Source: Fibrobacter sp. UWB4
GTDB taxonomy: Bacteria; Fibrobacterota; Fibrobacteria; Fibrobacterales; Fibrobacteraceae
Reading direction: 5' to 3'
Length of the DNA stretch: 64,000 nucleotides
Assembly (NCBI RefSeq): GCF_002210345.1
Contig: NZ_MWQI01000006.1
Location: forward strand, 1 to 64,000
Part shown: positions 40,915 to 49,132 of the stretch, piece by piece
Position numbering within the stretch: position 1 is the stretch's first letter
How the letters are laid out: each line of letters starts with the position of its first letter
Notes under the pieces: generated by a model
Databases searched by the model: none
Seen by the model: the letters and a program-made list of their open reading frames with translations, nothing else
Told to the model about the DNA's origin: nothing
Program-made: the position numbers and the translations under genes

Positions 40915-41005
40915 AAAAAAAGACCTCTCGGAAGAGAGGTTTGTGAAAAAAAAGACCTCTCGGAAGAGAGGTTTGTGAAAAAAAAGACCTCCCAAAGGGA
41001 GGTCT
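40915..41005 (-). terminator. Three tandem terminators behind tRNA-Gly
   Basis: Reading from the tRNA: AGACCTCCC/GGGAGGTCT, then two identical AACCTCTC/GAGAGGT units, each followed by T7-T8 and joined by CACAA. One stem would suffice for a tRNA gene. They also face the converging brnTA transcript. Confidence 0.8.
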
Positions 41006-41008
41006 AAG

Positions 41009-41080
41009 AGCGGCGGACCGGGATCGAACCGGCAACCATTAGCTTGGAAGGCTAAGGCTCTACCATTGAGCTACCGCCGC
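41009..41080 (-). tRNA. tRNA-Gly (anticodon UCC)
   Basis: The acceptor GCGGCGG/CCGCCGC, the D-arm, the anticodon stem TTAGC/GCTAA with loop CTTCCAA and T-arm CCGGTTCGATCCCGG form a good cloverleaf. CCA is not encoded. A TATAAT -10 lies at 41091-41096 on the minus strand. It is divergent from infC. Confidence 0.95.
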
Positions 41081-41208
41081 GAGCATGACAATTATACTAA
41101 AATATGACGATTTTTAAAGGGGTTCTTAAAAAAGTTGTTGGAAAAATATGAAAAAAATTCTAAATTTACGCTCGCATTAACAAAACAATCATATCAGAGG
41201 TAGCATAC

Positions 41209-41820
41209 TTGTTCCCTAATCCGCGCGATCGTCGCATGCCCAACCGTCCCAGCGATGGGACCCGTATCAACGAAGATATCCATATCTCTCCGATTCGTCT
41301 CGTGAAAGAAGATGGCGAAGCTATCATCATCGAGACGAGCAAGGCATTGCAGATGGCGAAAGACGCCGGACTGGACCTTGTGGAAGTCTCCCCGAATGCT
41401 AAGCCGCCTGTCTGCCGCATCATCAACTACGGCAAGTACAAGTTCGAACAACTGAAGAAGGCTAAGGCTGCAAAGGCCAAACAGCACGTGGTGAAGCTCA
41501 AGGAAATCAAGATGCATCCGAAGACTGCCGAGAACGACTACCAGTACCGCATCAAGCAGGCTGGCGAGTTCTTGCAGGACGGTATGAAGGTAAAGCTTAT
41601 CATGCAGTTCCGTGGACGCGAAATGGCGCACATGGACTACGGCAAGCGCCTTATGGAACGCGCCAAGGAAGACTTGGCCCCGTTTGGCGATTTGGAAATG
41701 GATTCGCGGGTGGAAGGCAACACAATGCTTTCTATCTACGGTCCAAAACGTGGTGCCGGTAAGAAACAAGACCAGGCACCGAAGCCCGTAACCGAGCCAA
41801 AGGCAGCAGGTGAGGCTTAA
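41209..41820 (+). CDS. infC: Translation initiation factor IF-3 (203 aa)
   Basis: IF-3 binds the 30S subunit and checks the start codon. The N-domain begins GTRINEDIHISPIRLV, the linker is Lys-rich (GKYKFEQLKKAKAAKAKQ) and the C-domain has KLKEIKMHPKTAENDYQYRIKQA and KLIMQFRGREMAH. The start is taken as TTG 41209 after AGAGG; the first in-frame ATG, at 41236, would remove nine residues. infC commonly uses a rare start codon that IF-3 itself rejects, giving autoregulation. A C-terminal Lys/Pro/Ala tail extends past the usual end. rpmI and rplT follow in the standard order. Confidence 0.95.
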   Translation: MFPNPRDRRMPNRPSDGTRINEDIHISPIRLVKEDGEAIIIETSKALQMAKDAGLDLVEVSPNAKPPVCRIINYGKYKFEQLKKAKAAKAKQHVVKLKEIKMHPKTAENDYQYRIKQAGEFLQDGMKVKLIMQFRGREMAHMDYGKRLMERAKEDLAPFGDLEMDSRVEGNTMLSIYGPKRGAGKKQDQAPKPVTEPKAAGEA

Positions 41821-41841
41821 CTATTAACCTACGAGGTAAAA

Positions 41842-42039
41842 ATGCCTAAGATGAAAACTCACAGCGGTGCTAAGAAGCGCTTCCGCGTGACTGGTTCCGG
41901 CCATGTCAAGTTCAAGCGCGCTGGTATGCGCCACATTCAAGCTAAGATGAACACTAAGCGTAAGCGTAACCTTCGTAAGGGCGCTCTCGTTAAGAAAGTC
42001 GATACCTATCATGTCAAGCGTCTGCTTGTCGTAGCATAA
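41842..42039 (+). CDS. rpmI: 50S ribosomal protein L35 (65 aa)
   Basis: A small, very basic large-subunit protein: [20 protein letters not shown], then [21 protein letters not shown]. This is normal in length and content. It lies between infC (22 nt) and rplT (12 nt) with good Shine-Dalgarno GAGG. In other bacteria L20 represses this operon by binding mRNA ahead of rpmI; the 22-nt gap leaves room only if the site extends into infC. Confidence 0.97.
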   Translation: MPKMKTHSGAKKRFRVTGSGHVKFKRAGMRHIQAKMNTKRKRNLRKGALVKKVDTYHVKRLLVVA

Positions 42040-42050
42040 GGAGAGTAAGA

Positions 42051-42401
42051 ATGCCACGCGCAAAAACTAGAGTTCCTTCCCGCGAACGCCGCAAAAAAAT
42101 CCTCAAGGCCGCCAAGGGTTACTATGGCCGCCGCAAGTCGAACCTTCGCCTTGCTATTGACGCCGTTGCCCACGCTGGTCAGTATGCCTATGCACACCGC
42201 CGCGACAAGAAGGGTGATTTCCGCTCTCTGTGGATCACTCGCTTGAACGCTGCTGTTCGTGAATTCGGCATCAGCTATAGCCAGTTCATTTACAAGCTTT
42301 CCAAGGCTAACATCAACATGAACCGCAAGGTTCTCGCTGACTTGGCCGTCGCCGATCCGGCAGCTTTTGCTAAGGTCGTCGAAATCGTGAAGGCTGCTTA
42401 A
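42051..42401 (+). CDS. rplT: 50S ribosomal protein L20 (116 aa)
   Basis: An assembly protein of the large subunit. It shows the long basic N-terminal helix ([25 protein letters not shown]), [47 protein letters not shown] and a C-terminal [12 protein letters not shown]. Length is normal. The 3' end of the gene, with the terminator, is repeated 245 bp downstream at 42590-42708. Confidence 0.97.
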   Translation: MPRAKTRVPSRERRKKILKAAKGYYGRRKSNLRLAIDAVAHAGQYAYAHRRDKKGDFRSLWITRLNAAVREFGISYSQFIYKLSKANINMNRKVLADLAVADPAAFAKVVEIVKAA

Positions 42402-42430
42402 GTCCTGACTTAGCGAAAACGCGAGAAATT

Positions 42431-42462
42431 GTGCCCCGCCCGAAAAGGCGGGGCACTTTTGC
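42431..42462 (+). terminator. Terminator of the infC-rpmI-rplT operon
   Basis: GTGCCCCGCC-CGAAAA-GGCGGGGCAC, a perfect 10-bp stem followed by TTTTG. Confidence 0.85.
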
Positions 42463-42589
42463 TTTGTTCTGCTTTAAGGCAACGGCCAAGTGTGAGCCGG
42501 AGTCGCCAGGCGTAATCTGGCGATGTAGGCGAGAGCATGCGAATAGTCGGAGTCTCGTTTTTTGATCAATGAGCATGCGGTCGTGTCCC

Positions 42590-42708
42590 GCCGTCGCCGA
42601 TCCGGCAGCATTTGCCAAGGTCGTCGAAATCGTGAAGGCTGCTTAAGTCCTGACTTAGCGAAAACGCGAGAAATTGTGCCCCGCCCGAAAAGGCGGGGTA
42701 CTTTTCTT
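42590..42708 (+). pseudogene. Duplicated 3' end of rplT plus terminator
   Basis: About 120 bp repeat 42345-42463 with only a few changes: the last ~18 codons of rplT ([18 protein letters not shown]), its stop, the spacer and the terminator. In the copy the stem ends GGTAC instead of GGCAC, which keeps pairing through G-U on the + strand. The copy has no start. The two non-coding stretches around it (42470-42589 and 42710-42905) carry short hairpins, such as TGACGC-AAA-GCGTCA at 42830, and GGGCATGACAAG half-palindromes near 42880, but no gene. Confidence 0.75.
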
Positions 42709-42910
42709 TTTGCATTGAAAAGGATATGCCCTCCCCATACGCGGATCATGCTCACATATGTGCTAGTAGCATTCAAGGCGAGTGTCGCGACAGGCTGCTT
42801 GCAGACTGTCATGATTGAGCCGAAGAAGCTGACGCAAAGCGTCAAAGCACTAAGTGATCAAAGAACTCGGAGGCGGGCATGACAAGCGTCGTCGGGCATG
42901 ACAAGTTGTT

Positions 42911-44182
42911 TTAAAAGAAATCCACGTCGAGGACGGTTTTCTTTTTGCTTTTGGGTTCAACGACGGCGATGGAATATTTTGCTGTGCTGAGTAGGCGGTT
43001 GACGGTCGCAAGGACTTCGTCTTCGGTGATGGCGTGGATTTTCTTTTCGACATCTTCCATCGTGTGGAATTCGCCGAGGTGGAGCGTCTGTTCCGCCATG
43101 CGCAACACTCGCTTCTCGGGGCTGTCGGCGCCGAGATGCAGCCCGCCGAGGATGTTCGTCTTGGTGCGTTCGAACTCATCCTTGATGAACCCGTGGCGCA
43201 GGAACTTCTTGACTTCGGCGATGGAAAGCGCAAGTGCAGTCTTGAGCTGGTGCGGTTCGGTCGCAAGGGCAACGCCCCAGTCCACGCAGTCCTTGTAAAG
43301 GTCGGCGGTGGAATATACAGAATAGGCAAGGCCCTTGTCTTCGCGGATTTTCTGGAACAGGCGTGAAGCCATGCCGGCGCCCATCGCTACGTTGAAAAGC
43401 GAAAAAGCGCAACGGTCGCGGTCGTTCATCAGCGAACGGTCAAAACTCAGTCCCCAGAAAAGGTTTGATTGTGTGATGTCGCTTTTTTGAACAATCTTGA
43501 CGCTCTGATGAGATGTGTAAATATCTTCCGGAATAGTTCCGTTAATCTTTTTTTGTTCAAACTTTTGAGCACAAAGTTCTACTAGTTCTTCGTGCTTGAC
43601 CTTGCCCGAGGCGCAGACGTAGAGCGGAATTTCGTCAGTGACCTGGTGCCCGTACTTTAGCATCTGTTTGCGCGTGAGCGACTGGACTTGCTTCACGTTC
43701 CCGGTGATGGAATGCGCAATGCCGCAGCCTTTAAAATGGATGGCGTTAAAAACGTCGCCTACAAGTTCTTCGGGAATGTCGTCGTAGCTGTGGACTTCCT
43801 CGATGATGACGTGGCGCTCCTTTTCCATTTCTTTCTTGTCAAAGCGCGGGTGCATGAGCATGTCCGAAATCACGTCAATGGCAAGCGGCATGTCGCTGCT
43901 TTCGACTTGCGCGTAAAAGCCCGTCTCCTGGCGTGTTGTGTATGCTTCGAGATTCCCGCCGCGGTCTTCGATGGCGTGTGCAATTTCGAGTGCGGTGCGG
44001 TTTTCTGTTCCCTTGAAAACGAGGTGCTCGTAAAAATGGCTGAGCCCGAATTCATCGTGTGCTTCGTGGCGGCTCCCGCGCGGAACCCAGACGCCGACGG
44101 CTGCAGAATAGGCGTGCGGCATGTAATCCGTTAAAATGGTAATTCCGTTTTCGAGGACAGTCTGTTTGATGTTTTGTTTCAT
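42911..44182 (-). CDS. M16 family zinc peptidase (423 aa)
   Basis: A processing-protease-like peptidase of the pitrilysin family. The inverted zinc motif HFYEH (His49, Glu52, His53) lies in GLSHFYEHLVFKGTENR, with the distal Glu around residue 129 (HVIIEEVHSYDD). The Arg-rich C-terminal half contains the usual SRLFQKIREDKGLAYSV. At 423 aa it is the single-subunit length of bacterial PqqL/YmxG-like peptidases. No signal peptide is present, so it acts in the cytoplasm or is exported by an unknown route. It stands alone, divergent from maeB. Confidence 0.92.
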   Translation of the reverse strand: MKQNIKQTVLENGITILTDYMPHAYSAAVGVWVPRGSRHEAHDEFGLSHFYEHLVFKGTENRTALEIAHAIEDRGGNLEAYTTRQETGFYAQVESSDMPLAIDVISDMLMHPRFDKKEMEKERHVIIEEVHSYDDIPEELVGDVFNAIHFKGCGIAHSITGNVKQVQSLTRKQMLKYGHQVTDEIPLYVCASGKVKHEELVELCAQKFEQKKINGTIPEDIYTSHQSVKIVQKSDITQSNLFWGLSFDRSLMNDRDRCAFSLFNVAMGAGMASRLFQKIREDKGLAYSVYSTADLYKDCVDWGVALATEPHQLKTALALSIAEVKKFLRHGFIKDEFERTKTNILGGLHLGADSPEKRVLRMAEQTLHLGEFHTMEDVEKKIHAITEDEVLATVNRLLSTAKYSIAVVEPKSKKKTVLDVDFF

Positions 44183-44347
44183 TTTTTGTAATACGCGCGT
44201 CTTATGGGAGCTGTAAGTTGCGTTTGCGGCTTAACGATAGCAATTTTGGGTTAAAATGTAACAAAAAACACATTTTTGGCACCCTTTCAATGCTGTGTAA
44301 ATTTTTCTAAATTCTGCAACGTAAAAAATGATTCACAGGAGAACGAA

Positions 44348-46669
44348 ATGGGAAAAGACTTAAAGGAAATGGCTCTTCAATACCATTCCATGGGCAAGCC
44401 GGGCAAGATCGAAATCGTGCCCACCAAGCCGCACAGCACACAGACGGACTTGGGCCTTGCATACACGCCGGGTGTGGCTTCACCGTGTCTTGAAATTGAA
44501 AAAGACCAGAACCTCGCTTACGAATACACGGGCAAGGGCAACCTCGTCGCTGTGATCAGTAACGGTACGGCTGTGCTTGGTCTCGGCGATATTGGCGCAC
44601 TCGCTGGTAAGCCGGTGATGGAAGGCAAGGCCTTGCTTTTCAAGATTTATGCGGGCATTGACGTGTTCGACATCGAAATCAACGAAAAGGATCCGAAGAA
44701 GTTTATCGAAATTGTGAAGGGCATTGCCCCGACGTTCGGCGGCATCAACCTCGAAGATATCAAGGCTCCGGAATGCTTCGAAATCGAAGACACGCTCAAG
44801 GCTGAACTTGATATTCCGGTGATGCACGATGACCAGCACGGTACGGCTATCATTTCTTCCGCTGGTCTCTTGAATGCTATCGAAGTTGCAGGCAAGAGCA
44901 TTCGCAACGTGAAGATGGTTGTGAACGGCGCTGGCGCTGCCGCTTGCGCTTGCACGAGACTTTATCTGTCTCTCGGTCTCAAGAAAGAAAATCTTGTGAT
45001 GTGCGATAGCAAGGGCGTTATCCGCAAGGACCGCAAGGGTCTCACCGAAGCAAAGGCTTTCTTTGCAACGGAACGCACCGACATCGAAACGCTCGAAGAC
45101 GCCATGAAGGGCGCAGACGTGTTCGTCGGCCTCTCCAAGGGTAACATCCTCACTCGCGAAATGGTCCGCAGCATGGCCGACCAGCCGATTGTCTTTGCTC
45201 TTGCAAACCCGACTCCGGAAATCAGCTACGAAGAAGCTATGGCAAGCCGTGGCGACCTCATCTTTGCAACGGGCCGTAGCGACTATCCGAACCAGGTGAA
45301 CAACGTTATCGGTTTCCCGTACATCTTCCGTGGTGCTCTCGACGTTCGTGCAACGACGATCAACGAACATATGAAGCACGCCGCTGTCCGCGCGATTGCC
45401 GCTCTCGCTCACAAGCCGGTTCCGGATGTGGTGAACATTGCATACAACGCACAGCGTTTCACGTTCGGCAAGGAATACTTGATTCCGAAGCCCTTGGATC
45501 CGCGCCTCCTTACGGAAGTTTCTATCGCTGTTGCCAAGGCTGCTATTGAAAGTGGCGTGGCCCGCAAGCCGATTACCGATTGGGACGCTTACTACGATCG
45601 CCTCCGCGACATGATGGGTTATGACAACAAGCTCATCCGTCAGTTCAGCGATACCGCCCGCAGCAACCCGAAGCGCGTCGTGTTTGCCGAAAGCAACCTC
45701 AACATGCTCAAGGCTGCTGTCCAGGCTCAGGCCGAAGGCATTGCACACCCGATTATGCTTGGCAACCCGGAACGCATCCAGATGATTGCCCAGCGCGAAC
45801 AGCTCGATCTCACGGGCATCAAGATTGTGAACCCGCGTTCTCCGGAAGAATTCGAACGCCGCCGCAACTACGCTGCAATTTACGCTGAAGAAAACGGCCG
45901 CAATGGCGTGACCTTCGAAGAAGCACGTGACGACATGTTTGAACCGAACCACTTCGGTATGATGATGGTGAAGGTCGGCGATGCCGATGCGCTTATTTCC
46001 GGTGGCTATTCCAAGTACTCCGAAACGATTGAACTTGCTAAGGAAATTATCGGTATCCGTCCGGAATACAAGCACTTCGGTGCTATGCATATCCTCAGCA
46101 CTAAGAAGGGTACGTTCTTCCTCGCCGATACGCTCGTGAACCGCGATCCTGATGCCGAAACGCTCGTGGATATCGTAAAGCTCACGCACGACGCTGTCCG
46201 CTTCTTCGCTCACGAACCGGTGATGGCTATGCTCAGCTACGCAAACTTCGGTTCTGATAAGGAAGCTGCTCGCGGCACTGTGAACAAGGTCCGCGAAGCC
46301 GTGAAGACGATTCACGAACAGTATCCGGACTACGTTCTCGATGGCGAAATGCAGGTGAATGTGGCTCTCGACAAGGATCTTCGCGATACGAAGTATCCGT
46401 TCAACAAGATCAAGGGCCAGACTGTGAACACGCTCATCTTCCCGTGCCTCTCTTCTGCAAATACCACTTGCAAGATGCTCCTCGAAATGGGCGTTGGCGA
46501 ATCTATCGGTCCTGTGCAGATGGGCCTTAACAAGCCGGTGCACTTCACCGACTCCGACGCTTCTGTTCACGATATCTTCAACTTGACCGTTGCCGCCGTC
46601 ATCGACGCCATCGTTCAGGAAAAGAAGGACGAAGAAAAGAACAAGAAGAAGTTCGACAAGATCTGGTAA
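44348..46669 (+). CDS. maeB: NADP-dependent malic enzyme with phosphotransacetylase-like domain (773 aa)
   Basis: MaeB decarboxylates malate to pyruvate and makes NADPH. The malic domain (1-~430) has [44 protein letters not shown] (metal-binding) and an NAD(P) fold ([12 protein letters not shown]). The C-terminal domain (~440-773) resembles phosphate acetyltransferase and is thought to be regulatory, not catalytic. The total matches E. coli MaeB (759). I start at ATG 44348 after ACAGGAG; earlier in-frame codons are not plausible. C4-acid metabolism is central in Fibrobacter, which makes succinate. Confidence 0.95.
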   Translation: MGKDLKEMALQYHSMGKPGKIEIVPTKPHSTQTDLGLAYTPGVASPCLEIEKDQNLAYEYTGKGNLVAVISNGTAVLGLGDIGALAGKPVMEGKALLFKIYAGIDVFDIEINEKDPKKFIEIVKGIAPTFGGINLEDIKAPECFEIEDTLKAELDIPVMHDDQHGTAIISSAGLLNAIEVAGKSIRNVKMVVNGAGAAACACTRLYLSLGLKKENLVMCDSKGVIRKDRKGLTEAKAFFATERTDIETLEDAMKGADVFVGLSKGNILTREMVRSMADQPIVFALANPTPEISYEEAMASRGDLIFATGRSDYPNQVNNVIGFPYIFRGALDVRATTINEHMKHAAVRAIAALAHKPVPDVVNIAYNAQRFTFGKEYLIPKPLDPRLLTEVSIAVAKAAIESGVARKPITDWDAYYDRLRDMMGYDNKLIRQFSDTARSNPKRVVFAESNLNMLKAAVQAQAEGIAHPIMLGNPERIQMIAQREQLDLTGIKIVNPRSPEEFERRRNYAAIYAEENGRNGVTFEEARDDMFEPNHFGMMMVKVGDADALISGGYSKYSETIELAKEIIGIRPEYKHFGAMHILSTKKGTFFLADTLVNRDPDAETLVDIVKLTHDAVRFFAHEPVMAMLSYANFGSDKEAARGTVNKVREAVKTIHEQYPDYVLDGEMQVNVALDKDLRDTKYPFNKIKGQTVNTLIFPCLSSANTTCKMLLEMGVGESIGPVQMGLNKPVHFTDSDASVHDIFNLTVAAVIDAIVQEKKDEEKNKKKFDKIW

Positions 46670-46718
46670 GTCGCGATTTTCGTTCGCCACAGCGCGGGCG
46701 CATCTCTTAGCTCTTTAA

Positions 46719-46752
46719 AAGTCGCCGCGGGTAAAACTGCGGTGATTTTTTT
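46719..46752 (+). terminator. Terminator of maeB
   Basis: TCGCCGC-GGGTAAAACT-GCGGTGA with T8. The stem and loop recur at 48967-48994 behind the second lipoprotein. Confidence 0.75.
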
Positions 46753-46845
46753 TGATAAAATTGCGCTATTTTGTCTAAGAATGAATTTGTTTGATTCGCT
46801 TGTACTGCTTTTTGTATATATTAAGTGCATAAAAGGGGGCTTGGA

Positions 46846-47808
46846 ATGAAAAAGAACTTTTTTTGTGGCTTGGCTGCTTTTACGGCGCTTGCACTTATTG
46901 CCTGTTCGGGTGATAATAGCCCAATTGTTGTGATTGACCCGGTTGCAGGAGATTCTTCCAGTTCTGTAGTTGAGCAGTCTTCAAGCTCTATTGTAGAGGA
47001 GTCGTCGAGTTCGGCGATTGTTGAATCTTCGAGTTCGTCTTTTGTTCTTTCGTCTAGCGGTGAAGTTTCTTCAAGCTCATTTGTGAATTCTTCCTCCAGT
47101 TCGATTACCAAACCTTCGTCTAGTTCGATTGCGGTGTCTTCATCCAGCGAGTGCCATGGTATGATATGGTTTGGTCTAGAAGGTACAAATCGTGTTCCTG
47201 TTGAAGAGTGTGCTGGATCTTCGTGGCCCCAAAATGTTGTTGCCGATGGCCGTTGGTACGCGGAAACAGATAACAAGGATGGCGGAAAATCGTCTGTCGT
47301 TTGGCCGGTGGAATTTACAGATGGTGTTGATTCAATTTTGGCAATCGAGGAGCACTGTTCTGGTATCTGCGGTACGGCTGCTTTGGATAAGGGGTCATTG
47401 CCGTATCAGCCATTTGTGTCGGTCGGCTTTACGCTTGCGAGGGATAGTTCGGGCAATCCTGTTCCTGTCGATGTGTCGAACTGGGGTGGTATTTGTATCC
47501 ATTATACGTCTGATATTCCGCCTTCGCTAGAATTGGATTTGGACGATTCTGTTGTGGAAGTACTGGAAGGTGCTGTGCCTGGCGCGGGTTTGTCGAAAGC
47601 TTCTACTGTGCAGTATAAATGCATTCAGTGGAGTGATTTTAAAATTCCGTCCTGGTTTAGAGGTGATGATCAAGGTTGGAAGGAAGATACGGGGACTAAG
47701 GCGGCAAAGCGGCTTGTCGGCGTGAAATTTAGGTTACAGACTTCATCTGGAAACTATAAGTTTAATGTTATCTCAATATGCGCTTATAATTCGTGGTCCT
47801 GTTACTAA
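46846..47808 (+). CDS. Ser-rich-linker surface lipoprotein, paralogue 1 (320 aa)
   Basis: A lipoprotein signal ends LIAC (Cys19). Residues ~35-103 are a linker of Ser4-Ser5 blocks spaced by VVEQ, IVEE, AIVE and similar. The C-terminal domain (~110-320) is shared with two neighbours: W-NVVADGRWYAETDNKDGG-SSVVWPVEF, then EHCSGICGTAALDKGSL-Y-PFVSVGF and PVDVSNWGGICIHY. It looks like a beta-sandwich with conserved Cys, perhaps carbohydrate-binding, but that is inference. ATG 46846 follows AAGGGGGC. The upstream ~85 bp are nearly repeated before paralogue 2. Confidence 0.8.
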   Translation: MKKNFFCGLAAFTALALIACSGDNSPIVVIDPVAGDSSSSVVEQSSSSIVEESSSSAIVESSSSSFVLSSSGEVSSSSFVNSSSSSITKPSSSSIAVSSSSECHGMIWFGLEGTNRVPVEECAGSSWPQNVVADGRWYAETDNKDGGKSSVVWPVEFTDGVDSILAIEEHCSGICGTAALDKGSLPYQPFVSVGFTLARDSSGNPVPVDVSNWGGICIHYTSDIPPSLELDLDDSVVEVLEGAVPGAGLSKASTVQYKCIQWSDFKIPSWFRGDDQGWKEDTGTKAAKRLVGVKFRLQTSSGNYKFNVISICAYNSWSCY

Positions 47809-47912
47809 GGTCCAGTTTGGTGTTTTTTTTGCGCTATTTTGTCTAAGAATGAATTTGTTTAATTCGTTTGTTCTCTTTTTATGTATATTAAATGCATAAA
47901 AGGAGGCGTGGT

Positions 47913-48932
47913 TTGAAAAAGAACTTTTTTGGGGGCTTGGTTGGCTTTTCGGCGCTTGCCCTTATTGCCTGTGCTGATGATAATGGCGCAAATGTGATTG
48001 ACCCGATTGCGGGTGATTCTTCTAGTTCTGTAATTGAGCAGTCCTCAAGCTCTATTGTAGAGGAGTCGTCGAGTTCGGTAACTGTTGAATCCTCGAGCTC
48101 AGCCATTGCTGAATCCTCCAGTTCGTCATTTGAACTTTCTTCTAGCGATGAAGTTTCTTCTAGTTCGCAGGATAATTCTTCGTCTAGTTTGCAGTCCGAT
48201 CCTTCGTCTAGCTCAATTGCCAAATCTTCTGTCAGTGAGTGTCGTGGTTTAATCTGGTTTGGTAATGATCCGGAGGAGGGGGTGCGCGTACCTGTTGAGA
48301 CATGTGCTGAATCTTCGTGGCCGAAAAATGTAGTTGCCGATGGTGTTTGGCGCATTATGGAAACGGACGGCGAGGACGGTGGAAAATCGTCTATCGTTTG
48401 GCCGGTGGAATTTGTTGATGGCATTGATACGATGGCTGCGGTTAAGGATTCATGTTATGGAATCTGTGGAACGGCGGCTTTGGATAAGGGATCATTGACG
48501 TATAATCCTTTTGTATCGATTGGCTTTACGCTTGCGAGGGATGGCTCTGGCAATTCGGTTCCTGTTGATGTTTCGAACTGGGGTGGTATTTGCATTTCTT
48601 ATATGTCTGAAGTTTCGCCTTCGCTAGAATTGGATTTGGGAGATTCCGTCAATACGAAAGTGCTGAATTATGCAGTGCCGTCAGCAGGGCTGACGAAAGT
48701 GTCTTCGGTAACGTCAAAATGCATTCCGTGGAGTTCCTTTAGAATTCCGTCCTGGTTTAATGGTGATGATCGTGGTTGGAAGGATGATACGGGGGCTAAG
48801 GCTGCTAAGCAGCTTGTTGGCGTGAGGATTAGATTACAGGAAAAACCCAAAAATGGCGGCTATAAGTTTTATATAACGACAATATCTGCTTATAATTCGG
48901 GGGCCGCTTTCTATGCCGCAGGTTCTGACTAG
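47913..48932 (+). CDS. Ser-rich-linker surface lipoprotein, paralogue 2 (339 aa)
   Basis: A tandem duplicate of the preceding gene with the same layout: signal with lipobox LIAC, Ser-rich linker (~35-120, two blocks longer than paralogue 1), then the W-NVVADG...GICGTAALDKGSLTYNPFVSIGF...PVDVSNWGGICISY domain. I take TTG 47913 as the start because it aligns with the ATG of paralogue 1 and lies 6 nt behind AGGAGGC. The in-frame ATG 47892 precedes the Shine-Dalgarno and would add seven basic residues. The C-terminus carries a short extra segment (FYAAGSD). The maeB-type terminator follows. Confidence 0.8.
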   Translation: MKKNFFGGLVGFSALALIACADDNGANVIDPIAGDSSSSVIEQSSSSIVEESSSSVTVESSSSAIAESSSSSFELSSSDEVSSSSQDNSSSSLQSDPSSSSIAKSSVSECRGLIWFGNDPEEGVRVPVETCAESSWPKNVVADGVWRIMETDGEDGGKSSIVWPVEFVDGIDTMAAVKDSCYGICGTAALDKGSLTYNPFVSIGFTLARDGSGNSVPVDVSNWGGICISYMSEVSPSLELDLGDSVNTKVLNYAVPSAGLTKVSSVTSKCIPWSSFRIPSWFNGDDRGWKDDTGAKAAKQLVGVRIRLQEKPKNGGYKFYITTISAYNSGAAFYAAGSD

Positions 48933-48966
48933 CCGTTAGTGGATTGTAAATGTCTTTTTCGAGAAA

Positions 48967-48994
48967 CGCCGCGGGTAAAACTGCGGCGATTTCC
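48967..48994 (+). terminator. Second copy of the maeB-type terminator
   Basis: CGCCGC-GGGTAAAACT-GCGGCG followed by ATTTCC. It has the same loop as at 46719-46752 but a poorer T-tail. Confidence 0.6.
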
Positions 48995-49095
48995 GTATAC
49001 AGTACAGGGTGTACTATATAGTATGAAGAAGTTTTCTGTGTTAGGGTGAATTTGCTTATTTTGATGTAAAATAACAAATAATGTACTATAAAATA

Positions 49096-49124
49096 TTGAC
49101 TGACGGTTTTGACGAGTATATATT
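49096..49124 (+). promoter_or_regulatory. Promoter of the second TIGR02147 gene
   Basis: TTGACT (49096-49101), 17 bp, TATATT (49119-49124). The expected transcription start (about 49131) lies 2 nt before the ATG at 49133, so the mRNA would be leaderless. Confidence 0.65.
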
Positions 49125-49132
49125 TTACTTGT

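Noticed and set aside
42474-42845. Minus frame of 123 aa across the rplT duplication
   Set aside because: It is composed of the reversed duplicated terminator and tail; no real protein features.
44480-46690. 736-aa open frame on the minus strand across maeB
   Set aside because: Pure shadow of the strongly conserved malic enzyme; codon pattern and motifs belong to the + strand.
46825-48932. Upstream GTG 46825 and ATG 47892 as starts of the lipoproteins
   Set aside because: Both lie ahead of the Shine-Dalgarno sequences and add charged residues before the signal peptide; the later starts align between paralogues.
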